From the NCBI GenBank assembly GCA_037126765.1, contig JBBCBC010000027.1, positions 5,790,406 through 5,854,405 on the forward strand: a DNA stretch of 64,000 bases, in the 5' to 3' direction. Position 1 is the stretch's first letter. Every line of letters starts with the position of its first letter. Under the pieces are notes generated by a model that saw nothing but the letters and a program-made list of their open reading frames with translations, had not been told where the DNA came from and did not search any database. This stretch comes from Stenogyne calaminthoides (taxonomy: Eukaryota; Streptophyta; Magnoliopsida; Lamiales; Lamiaceae). Shown one piece after another: positions 54,889 to 64,000 of the stretch. The translations under genes and the position numbers were made by a program.

Positions 54889-55779
54889 ACAACTCTCTGT
54901 ATGTTTCTAGCCCTCCAAACTATTACCTTCATAATATCACATCACAGTAGCAGAAGATCCCTTTAAGGCTTGATACAATTCTGATTCACCAAGTAGCTAT
55001 AGAAGAATAGAATAGTATTAGTCACAAAACAAAAGTAGGATTAATTGATCCACAAACTGTTAACAATGAAAAAAATAGTACATGATTTGCTCGTTGTTTC
55101 CTCCGACCGTGATATTTGAATCGCTTAAACCGCCTAGACTTACATCGAATTCAGCATTCTGAAGTAGATTGATTATGGACCTATCAAGCCAGCTTCAATT
55201 ACAGCCTGATACCAAAAAGCATGTCAAAGAAATGACTGCTAAAAGATTCATTTTAAAAAAAATGCTATCTTGAACTTATAAAGGCTCTAAAGAACTAGTC
55301 AATTAATAAGAAATTACAACCCTGTCGAAGTAAATTGTCAAGATTAAAAAGAATTCTAGAAAGTAACTCATTAAGAAAGAATGGAATCTTCAAGAAGCCA
55401 TGATAAGTACACTACTGAGCAATAATATTAGTTTTTTACAAGCATAGTATTACTTTTTATACTATCAATAGTAATAGTAGTTTACACATATATAATATTT
55501 TGTGTCAGAATATAAGAGAGAAGATTAATTTCTGTGATATACCTGTATTTGATCCTGTATTCCCCGCAGTGATGTTCCAGAAATAGTCCGCAGGATTCCT
55601 TCCTGATTCTCTTTTTTAATTGTTGGTCCAACAACCTCAATAGGCAGGAAGTGCATCGTGACTAAATGATAACCTGGAAAAAAAAAAAAGAATATACCCA
55701 AAAGAGCTATAATACATATGCTTAATATCTTCACATGTACCAACCAAGGCACCCAACATGCAACATAATAAAACAAAAG

Positions 55780-56405
55780 GGAAAAGATCTTTTGCGCAAT
55801 TTCAGGTGCTTGTTGTCTTTTTGCCTGATTTTCACAAGAAAATTGTTCTTTTTTGTCCTTTTGGAAGTTGGAACCCTTTCTACCCCACTCATTCATTCCC
55901 ATCCCTCTCCAACTTCCTCCCTCCCCCAAATATGTTTTTTGCTCTATTTTTTTCGATTTCCCCATTTGTTGTTGCTATGTTTTTTTTCATCTTCGCCGAG
56001 GTTCGAAACCAGCCTCTCACTTCCTCCCCTCGCCAAATATGTTTTTTGCTCTATTTCTCCCGTCTCCATTTGTTGTTGCTATGTTTTTTTTTTCATCATT
56101 GTCGAGGTTTGAAGCGGAGTTGGAATTTGGTTCGAAACAAATAGGAAATCTGTTGGAATAGTTGGAATCGACGGAAGGAGAGGGGGAGGGCGGAGATTTG
56201 GACAGAGGTGAGAATCCAATTTTCAAATTCCTAATTTTTTTTTTTTGAAATATACAAATAGAGTGAGAGGTTGGGAATTTAAAAGTGTATGGGACGAAGG
56301 AATAAAATAGAGAGTGAGAATAAGGGCAGAATAGTCCATTAAGAACAAGAAAAAGAACATTTTCTAAAACAGCAAAAAAGACAATGGACACTTTTGAAAT
56401 TTGAC
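55780..56405. repeat. Foldback element with about 65-bp inverted ends (Mutator-like MITE)
   Basis: The left end caatttcaggtgcttgttgt...gaaaattgttcttttttgtcc pairs with the right end aagaaaaagaacattttc...aagacaatggacacttttgaaatttg in inverted orientation, with several mismatches. It lies in the importin-alpha intron. Long imperfect inverted ends and no coding are typical of Mutator-type non-autonomous elements. Confidence 0.6.
55915..56125. repeat. 106-bp tandem duplication inside the foldback element
   Basis: caaatatgttttttgctcta starts at about 55926 and again at about 56033, followed in both by ccatttgttgttgctatg and cgaggttt/cgaaa. The copies differ by a few substitutions and poly-T length. 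Confidence 0.85.
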
Positions 56406-56589
56406 ATTTTTTATATAGTTCTCCAAAATTAAGGATCGAACTTAGGTATTTCTAGATTTGTAATGGTAGTAGGTATTACCGAGGATCAATTACTATGAAG
56501 TTATTAATTATTCTCAATTCTTGGTTTCTAAACATGATGAAAGATAATCAAGAGGTTGAGTAAATAGGGGTTTAAGCAAATCCAAATTG

Positions 56590-56915
56590 CCCAAAATTTT
56601 TCATCTTATTCAATGGTTTGCATATTATCAATCTTTTTCAATTTAAATTCCCCACATATATTCGGGATTGTTCCAATTTAGTCCAAGACCGTCAAAGACG
56701 ACTAAAACACCCAAAACGCGTCGTTTTATTCGCATGTCTATCACGCCTTATGTTTAAGCGACTAAAACGACTTCGTTTTGAAGTTTTGATCGATCTCCGG
56801 TTTACAGACTAAATTGGAATAAATTGAATCTTTGAAAACTAAACTGAAAATGTTGATAGTCACCTTTTCAATAAAAGGTGAAAGATTATGGGACAAATTT
56901 AGTTTAAATCCCATT
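56590..56915. repeat. MITE-like element with cgtcgtttta motifs
   Basis: The internal inverted pair aaaacgcgtcgtttta and taaaacgacttcgtttt lies between ends resembling those at 46113-46262 in reverse orientation. No coding. It is inside the importin-alpha relic. Confidence 0.5.
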
Positions 56916-57908
56916 AATAGTTAATCAATTACGGTGTTATTAAAACTGTGAAGCAAATAATAATTTATAATGATTCCTATTATTCTAATTAAGCGGACCC
57001 TAAATCATTTTAAGAAACCAACATGCAAAATCTGGAACAGAGGAGAAAATTTCTCACCCTGAGTTTTGAACGTCATTACGCTCACAATACTTCAAGCACT
57101 TTTGAAGGCGAATGATCACTAAAGAAAGGGATGACTGGATAACAAATTATGTAAGTTCATAAAAGTAGTAAGTAGTGAATAACCATATATGCACATATCA
57201 AATTATATAGAAATTCATAGTATTTATCCAATAGCTATGCAATTTTTTTTATTTTTTATCTGACAAAATGGACTAACTTATGACCTCACGGTATGAATAT
57301 TGGTGCTCTAACCGCTTGAACTATTCTACTTCAATCCGGAATAACTATGCAAAATGTCACTTACAGGAAGCTCAACGCAGTCGTTTGCAAACACCGAATC
57401 GATCGACAGCTTGAATTTTGTCATTTGTACTACAGTGGAAAGGTCTGCAAGGAGCCCAGCATGCATCTTTAAGTACCTCTTCATCATTTGGATGAAGGAG
57501 AGAAGGCGATGAAGCTTGGAAGTGCCTGTTTTACCTAACAAAACCGATTTTATGTCAAAAAAAGCCCTTTGATAAAAAAGAAATGAATTTCCAATTGAAG
57601 ATACAAGATAAAAGGCAATACCTGGTCAAAGTTGCAGGTTGGGGTTGCCCCTGCAAAGTTTGATACAGGAGTCCAGACGGCGTTTCTTTGCATTGTCAGC
57701 TTTTGCATTCTCATTCAATAGAGACAGCAAAGGGACCAAGGCCCCATGGGGATAGGACAAGGTCACGGGCTTTCAGGAGAATAAGGCAAGCGTTTTCCCA
57801 ATGCCCAGACAGCCTATTGTTGCAAAAAGTCAGAAATTTTAATTTTGTACACCTGTGTATCTAGTGTATACATGAACTCTACCATCGTTATGTGAAAAAA
57901 CTTTATCC

Positions 57909-58490
57909 TTTTTTTTTTTTTTTTTTGAGCAGAGAAGGGGAATTATATTAAATTGGAGCAATGAGAAGTACTCAAAGATGTTTCTAAATTCAATATTACC
58001 AAATAAGCTAGATGTTACAAATAAATAACCCCAATCTACCCAATCTTGGCTTTGAAGGCATAAGGATAGTGAATAGAAAAGAGGCACCAAAAAACTTGGC
58101 TCCTAGTTTTTCAAAGATCTTCTCCCAGGCTGATTTTCTATTATTAAGATTTTCCTGTTCGTGACGTTCCAAAGAAAACAAAAAGGACACATGTCCAACG
58201 ACATGCCCAAATACAATCCATAAAAATATTTTCCTTTCGGTTCCCCAAAGCACAAACTCTATCATTGACAGTGGTTATGCATAAAGCCCATAGAGTGTGC
58301 ATATAAAGGTGATATTGAGATACATAATGATGATATTGAAGAAATAGAGAGTTGACCTTAAAATTTTTGTTTTCCAATTTTGGTGAAAAACAAAGTTGAC
58401 AAAAGATCATAATTATACCAAAATTACCAAAACTGAAAAAAATAAATAAAATACACAAGGTAAAATTGGGCACCCCATATAAGTTATAAG
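57909..58490 (-). mobile_element. Probable LINE 3' end with poly(A) tail
   Basis: On the minus strand a decayed frame (TTVNDRVCALGNRKENIF, FFGTSRTGKS, then WEKIFEKLGAKFFGAS) resembles the zinc-binding domain at the C-terminus of plant LINE reverse transcriptase (DRVC.LC...H-L/F). It is followed by about 80 bases of 3' untranslated sequence and an 18-A tail (57909-57927 as T). It sits in an importin-alpha intron. The domain match is weak and from memory. Confidence 0.4.
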
Positions 58491-59292
58491 GCAATTCTTA
58501 TTAAATCGTTTTGTAAAACGAATTACCTGCTTTCTAACATCATCATCATGGTGAACCTAAAAAGCTTTACAAAAAATTGGGACAACTCCATGATCAATAA
58601 TCACCTGCATACCCCTGTTGAATCAGAGGCAATATTAGTAAAGATTACTTAAGCAGCCTCCAAACTGTAACAAGAGTAGCCCATATATAGGATTAACAAA
58701 AAAAATTAAAACAAAACACACCACAGATAACTTTTAATACTAAAAATCTTTACTGAAATTCAAACCTGAGCTCCGGAAAGTCCCTTGGTAAGAAATTCAA
58801 CAAGTCGAGAACAACACCTGATTGCATTACTTTTCTTCAATATGAGGGTTTTTGCTGTTAATTATTTAGCTTAATAAGAATATATCATCATACAAAACAT
58901 AGTAAAATAAATCATAGAATTAAAATTAATGAGATAAAAAGGTCTTACAAATTGTAAGTAATTTTGAGGAACTGTAGATAGTCATTGTTGAGCTGCAGGC
59001 CTCCTTGATTTGAGTAGATGCCAGCAACCATGGCGGAAGTCTCCAACCGCATACACATGGAATAATCCATCTTTCTTTTTTTTAAGATAGCAGAAGCAGA
59101 AACGGCTACGAAGAAATTCGAATTAGGGTTTGGATGGTTTTATCACAACATGTATAGGTTTTGCAACAAATCCAAAGAAGATATACTCGAATCTGCTCTA
59201 CAACGAAATATAATCCATGACTTGACTTGAGGACAAATTAAGAATAAGAATAATAAATATTATTTTCCCGGTTAATAGATATGGTATATGAC

Positions 59293-59293
59293 A

Positions 59294-59334
<41 letters not shown>
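59293..59334. repeat. (TA)n(TG)n microsatellite
   Basis: About 13 TA dinucleotides run into about 9 TG dinucleotides, which merge into the TGTTGG start of a Sirevirus LTR. The exact LTR start is therefore ambiguous by a few bases. Confidence 0.95.
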
Positions 59335-59335
<1 letters not shown>

Positions 59336-60906
59336 TGGTCGAGGAAAAGCAGAGTTCCACACGTGTAGGGGAATACACGTAGAAGTGATTTTTCAACTTT
59401 AAAACACACTATAATCGGAGAGTCGTTTTCCGAAGTTTATCCGAGAAACACAAATGCCCTCGATCGAAGTCTCATGAGACAATAACATCGATTTTGAGAC
59501 TTCAGACAATTCACCGAGTGCAATTTCTAGCGAGTCCAAATAAGCTTTGGAGGTAGATAATAATCTTAATGACTACTACTTTCAGGAGAGTTTATCGGTT
59601 TGACAACTATCTGGTAGCTTTTATCTAGAGTGCGAATGTGTAGGCCTAAGTTTATACTAGCTTTTGGTTTGTCAAAAATCTTTTTTAGTAAAAGCGGTTA
59701 AGGATTGTGATTAAGTTAATGATTTTAAGTGGATTATTTCCAATCAATATCGAAAACTTTCGAGAATGCTTTCGGTGAAATATGCAACGGTAATAATCAC
59801 AATGTAGCAAACAACCACGACAAGTTATAGTGGTTCGAAGGCTCAAGCTCCTATGTCCGCTCTCTGATCTCGAGAGAAATTCCTTAACTCCACTACTTTA
59901 CTACCTTAATCTTTCCATCAAACTCAATCACCATTAACTTTCTATAAGAGTTTTCGAGTCGAACTACTGCGGCTTACTAACTCGGCACACACACAAGCTG
60001 CTCGTGAACAATAATCACTTATCAAGTTCTTCTAGAGTTTCTATCGAAACACGCCGACACTTACTTTACAACTCTCACTTCCAACATTTACACACACAAA
60101 CTTCCTAATCAAAGGGTTTGTTTTGGTTGGTTTCGATTATGGTGAGATATCCTTTTTTTACAATCAAACAGTAAAAGGCTAGGATATCTCTAACTAAGCT
60201 TCTGATATATCTTAAGTCTAAAGCTTATTAAAAGAGCTCTTCAAAGATGAAACACTTGGGAAATTCTTGGGTTTTTCAGTGGTTTCGCCAAGATTGCGTG
60301 TTTTAGGAAACATCCGGACAAACGACTAATCATCAATTTGCAGCGGAACAAGACAAATATCAACGCATTAACATTCTTGAGGGAAATGTAAACTTTCGAT
60401 GCTTCGATAAAGAGATTTGTTGTTGCCCGCCGTTGGTTGAAACTTCTTTTGAGCAGAGACAAGCGAAAATGGCTCTTTTAGTCAACCTTTATTTGAATTG
60501 ACATTTTCCTTAGTGTTCCACGGTAGCGTATAACATTCTCTTTGTATGTACTAAGAATGAGCAAAACAATATTTTTCTCGAAGTGATTTGTTCATTGTCA
60601 TTTTGGTTGGTACAAAAGAAGTGGAATCTTCTGGTCTTCAAGATCTTCTAGTGTTGAGGATCTTCACTTTTTCGACTCTGCGATCTTCAAGATGATCCGG
60701 TCTTCAAGTTAAGTTTTTAGTCTTGAGAAAACATCCCCGAGATCTTGAATATATTCTTACCGATCTATGTCTACTATACATGACGCAGATAATCTTGATC
60801 ATATATGATAATTTGAAACCCCATCTATCTTATCAAGATTGTCGAAACATGTCATACTGAGGGTTTTTTAGGATCTAATCAAAATCTTTAAATTCATCTC
60901 CCATGA
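59333..60906 (-). repeat. 3' LTR of another, decayed Sirevirus
   Basis: TGTTGGTCGAGG...CTCCCATGA parallels the LTR at 13532-15654: cacacgtgta..gggaatacacgt, the tatagtggttcgaaggctcaagctcct segment, aggatatctcta.ctaagctt, ggatctaatcaaaatc. It lacks the 18-bp repeat block. Where the other family members have CAG/CTG it usually has CG. The following ttcccttttgatgatgc matches the polypurine side, so this is the left (3') LTR of a minus-strand element. Confidence 0.78.
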
Positions 60907-62664
60907 TTCCCTTTTGATGATGCAAAAAACCATGCTTATTCATAAGCTTAAAAACAACAAAGAACCCATCATCTGATACTAATTCAATTAAAATGGTAAA
61001 ATAGTAAAAGAAAACCATCGGAATTGGTTGAAAGATATATAATGAGAAATTATCTTTTGATTAAGCAAAATCGATGATTTTTTTTCATTAGTCTCAAAAC
61101 CAAAGAGTATATGTTCCTGATGGTTTTCTTATGTAATCTCAAATAAAAGGAATAAATGTAATCCTTTCTTCGATTGATTCAATCTAAATCCCTTTGGTCA
61201 ACATCCCATTGAACTTTTTTCTTGCACTGTGATTCTTACTTCCGATGGTCTCGAGCATCACTCATAATCGACTCAAGATATTATTTCGATCCCTAAATTT
61301 GCATGGATGAAATCATAGTTGATCATCCCATTCTTGAATTTTGGTGGAGGATATTTGAAGTTTGACCGAGAACGCCCGCCGATAAAGCCAGTGTCAGCAA
61401 ATCTGACCGTTTACGGCGTATCGGTGGGATTACTGGTATGTAATGATGAATGCTTCGTCCACTATGCTCCCGGTCAAATTTTGAGACGGTCACGTAATAC
61501 ATATGTAATTGAACCTGAAACTCATAACAGCCATCTCCACAATGCAAATTCGATATTGGGCATCCGTTTACATCTCGTGAGGGCCGCATCCTCTTATTTG
61601 CTTGATGTATCTCCTCGCCGCGAACATCCTCCAAGCCTCCCGACTTTCTCTTTGGTTTATCCTCTCGTTCACAGTGCATTCTGAACTGGCCTTGATGTGA
61701 CCTTTCCTCTTATGCAACCCGATTGCTTTTTACTTAGCTGGCCGATCTCGGTCGACCTCTTGGATACATGTCGCTAAATCCTTCTTTGAAAAGATCATCT
61801 ATTTGATTCTTCATCTTTCGACAACTTCACGGATATAACTTATCAGCACTTAACTTCAAAGTCACGGTAACATCTGAGTGGGCTTCCCTGCAGCGGGCTT
61901 ATTGCTTAGTTTTGAGGAGGTTTTCTCGATAAATCTGAGCGAACCTTGAGGATTCAGATTCATAAAGCCTCTCGCCTTCTTGGTTTCTTGCTTATCTCTT
62001 TATTCTTCTTTCATGAACTTCCACGTAAACCAGGGATGTATCGGCCTTGATCTTCATAACTCTCGTTGAATCTCGGTAGGCTATTATTTTCCGGTGGTAG
62101 GCGTGAGTTTGTCCTGCTTTTTCCCTTTTTGGCATCATAGTTGGCGATCTGACCGAGGAAGGGTTACATCCAGTAATAGAGTTGTTAACTTTTTGCCGTC
62201 GATCCCAACCTGTAGCCCGTTAAAGTGCTTTCAAATCCACAGATCATACCGTACGTTCGAACCCAGTCTTAGTGTCTTGACCAAGACCACCATAAGTTGC
62301 CTTAATTTTCCTCCACATCAATGAATTGCTCATCTCTTCAACAACCGGAATTTGATCATCTCATCGTCTTGGTTGAGTAAAATCCTCACACCTTTTGATC
62401 TCAAATCAAATTCCTCTCCATCTATTCCCAATCTCATGCCCATATCATCTAGCAGATTAATGAAGTAATTTCTTGCTATCATAGAAGTGGATAGTAAATT
62501 ACAGTGGTGTTACCATAAGATGCTAAGTGTTTTGATGGATAAAACCGAGAAATTTAAGTGCCAAATAAATTTTGACACTTCTCCAACCGGAGGTCTGCTT
62601 CACGTCCGATCGATCATTGGCTCAAACAGCTATTTTTTCCCTGATAGGTGTAAAGTCTATTAGT
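60907..62664 (-). mobile_element. Decayed internal 3' region of that Sirevirus
   Basis: The first 200 bases (gatgatgcaaaaaaccat, gagaaattatctttt) align with the spacer at 15660-16010. Beyond that a few minus-strand stretches look coding (MIARNYFINLLDDMGMRLGI and LRSKGVRILLNQDDEMIKF, about 62330-62480) and may belong to the accessory gene, but I cannot align them confidently. Frames break every few dozen bases. The region ends where the Copia LTR begins at 62665. Confidence 0.45.
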
Positions 62665-64000
62665 TGTTAGTGTCCACAGAGATAATCTTTTGTAAGGACG
62701 CAATACTCAGATATTATGATATTGGTTTTAATATTATTATTTATTTAATATTAAATGTGTATGCGTTACTCATTAGAATATTATGTTTAATTGTTTGCAT
62801 TTATTCTTATATGTGTTCCTCAATCATTTTATTGTCATTGAAAGCGAGAACTAGGATGACTTAAACATGATTCTTAAATAGATCCAATCGAGATCATCAA
62901 GAAGGGATATTGATTATGCAATGGAGTTGGTGTGCGATCTGCGTCATACTCTTAGAAAGTGTAGTAAGACCTCACTTACTACGAGATCTAGGTATCTCAT
63001 GATGGATGCACAAATACCTTAGGGGTATTGGTATACCCATCAAGAAACCGTTTGATGTAGTTCCACTATATGTGTCTCACGGTGTCTCGGTTAGTGGGGC
63101 GGCTGCAATACTCCTTTGACGGAGGTCAATACGACGTGTGGGGATGAACTTTGACCATGACTGACGGCTTACACCCATCATGGGTAGATATGACTTAGTT
63201 GGGTTCATCACGAAGTGCGTATGCTACAATGGTAGTTGAACGAAAATGATTCATTATCAAAGTGGATTTAGAGAGAATACTCCTTCTCATCATAATTGGA
63301 TCTAAGTTATTGGCAATGCCGTCAACTTGAACTTTGTGACTAAGTGTGACACTAATGATCAATTAGTGATTTGAGATAAATTGATTAAGTTATTTGAATA
63401 GACGCCTTCATCAGTATTTCCAAAACTAATCAGTATTCGTGAATGAAAAAGGAGGTAATCGCAATTGCCCATATTCTGCGATTCATAGGTAGTTAAATGT
63501 TTCTACTGAACGCATTCTTTTCATATATTGAGAATGTCCGATTTATTCGACTAGGGTTCAATTAAGACCGTTAGTTTTATTAATCGCTGGAAATATATGA
63601 GGTCCGCCGGTCACATAACAAGTAGTTCCTTTTATGGATTATAGTTGGTTGATTAAATGTTAAATTGATTTAATATTTAATTTATGGAAGAAATTAATAA
63701 TAGATTAATTTGGAATTATTTATTATTAATATTATTTAATTGAATTGGATTTAATTAAATAAGAATTCCCCGATAATTATATTTGGAATATAATTATGGA
63801 TTTAATTTATATGAGAAATAAATCGTGAGATTTTTCATATAAGGCATTTAAATCGTAGAGATTTATATGGGGAAATAAATCGCAGATTTATTTAAATAAA
63901 GATTAGAGTTTTAATTCACTAATTGGGCTAGCTTAAGATTTAGTGGGCCTACTATATATCTGACTCTTGGGAATTCCTGAAACAGCGCTTCATATTCTCC
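62665..64000 (+). repeat. LTR of the Angela-like Copia family, cut by the window end
   Basis: It begins TGTTAGTGTCCACAGAG and follows 4677-6010 through to gactcttgggaattc, with many small deletions. No polypurine tract precedes it, so it is a 5' LTR or solo LTR in + orientation inserted in the Sirevirus remnant. The rest lies beyond base 64000. Confidence 0.85.

Larger units (their letters stand above)
55060..59070 (-). pseudogene. Importin subunit alpha pseudogene (ARM repeats)
   Basis: Exons read from the right on the minus strand: 59070-58947 (LETSAMVAGIYSN, LQLN); 58835-58766 (SRLVEFLTKGLSGAQ); 58664-58527 (NIASDST, VIIDHGVVPIFCKA, HHDDDVRKQ); 57813-57622 (AVWALGK, then HGALVPLLSLLNENAKA, CRGNP); 57534-57365 (VKQALPS, NDEEVLKDACWA, NDKIQAV); about 57180-57058; 55673-55543 (CLLRLLDQQLKKRIRKE, IQDQIQ); 55205-55060 (AVIEAGLIGP, LLQNAEF). 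Intron borders mostly keep GT/AG and fall at ARM positions typical of importin-alpha (DQ|VK, QIQ|AVIEAG). Importin-alpha binds nuclear localisation signals for import. Many frameshifts and stops and no visible IBB domain make this a pseudogene. It is an unprocessed, intron-containing copy. Confidence 0.8.

Noticed and set aside
54300..54932. Long open frame across the N run
   Set aside because: It is produced by unknown bases and has no coding evidence.
55735..56161. Overlapping + strand frames rich in Phe and Cys
   Set aside because: They translate a pyrimidine-rich duplicated segment inside a foldback element, with no start context or domain.
61319..61684. Overlapping frames on both strands as a new gene
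   Set aside because: Neither shows a domain; the region is a decayed Sirevirus interior with probable sequence errors.

Overview
This window looks like flowering-plant nuclear DNA, probably from a eudicot. It is AT-rich and packed with nested LTR retrotransposons. The only non-element coding relics are intron-containing plant genes: a type-B response-regulator receiver domain and an importin-alpha relic. There are no rRNA, tRNA or CRISPR features. No complete, clearly functional host gene is visible. I read all boundaries by eye.

Layout. 1-2509: 3' end of a Tat-lineage Ty3/gypsy element (+) with an antisense accessory ORF and a 577-bp LTR, inserted in a BARE-1/Angela-like Copia (2510-6284, +). 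That Copia sits in the accessory (env-like) gene of a Sirevirus relic (6285-8395, -). 8396-35727 is a nest: a Tork/Tnt1-like Copia (+) is split at its RNase H by an Angela-like Copia (11034-34792, -, TSD GGTGG). That element is in turn split by a Sirevirus (13532-about 29059, -) carrying gag-pol, an env-like gene and a chimeric 5' LTR. 35728-36317 is a gypsy gag-protease fragment. 36318-45618 is a nearly intact Angela-like Copia (-), with only two in-frame stops in gag-pol.

46-59 kb is older, gene-derived DNA. It holds a two-exon receiver-domain gene fragment (47642-48185) and a second, disrupted copy (50335-54037) whose exon 2 is broken by a stem-loop element and a 1.05-kb x3 tandem array. 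After a 500-N gap comes an importin-alpha pseudogene (55060-59070, -) with recognisable splice sites. Palindromic MITE-like elements and a probable LINE tail lie among these.

59333-62664 is a decayed Sirevirus 3' end (-). 62665-64000 is a second LTR of the Copia family seen at 4677-6284, running off the window.

The most distinctive points are: the Sirevirus accessory gene, coiled-coil and basic, with no visible membrane segment and an upstream TATA-like element in both copies; a perfect-period 28-bp palindromic array between pol and that gene; duplicated polypurine-tract/LTR-boundary modules; GC-rich non-homologous islands inside otherwise conserved Copia leaders; and a patchy CTGAG-to-TCGAG switch between LTR copies that may be a base-calling footprint of CHG methylation.
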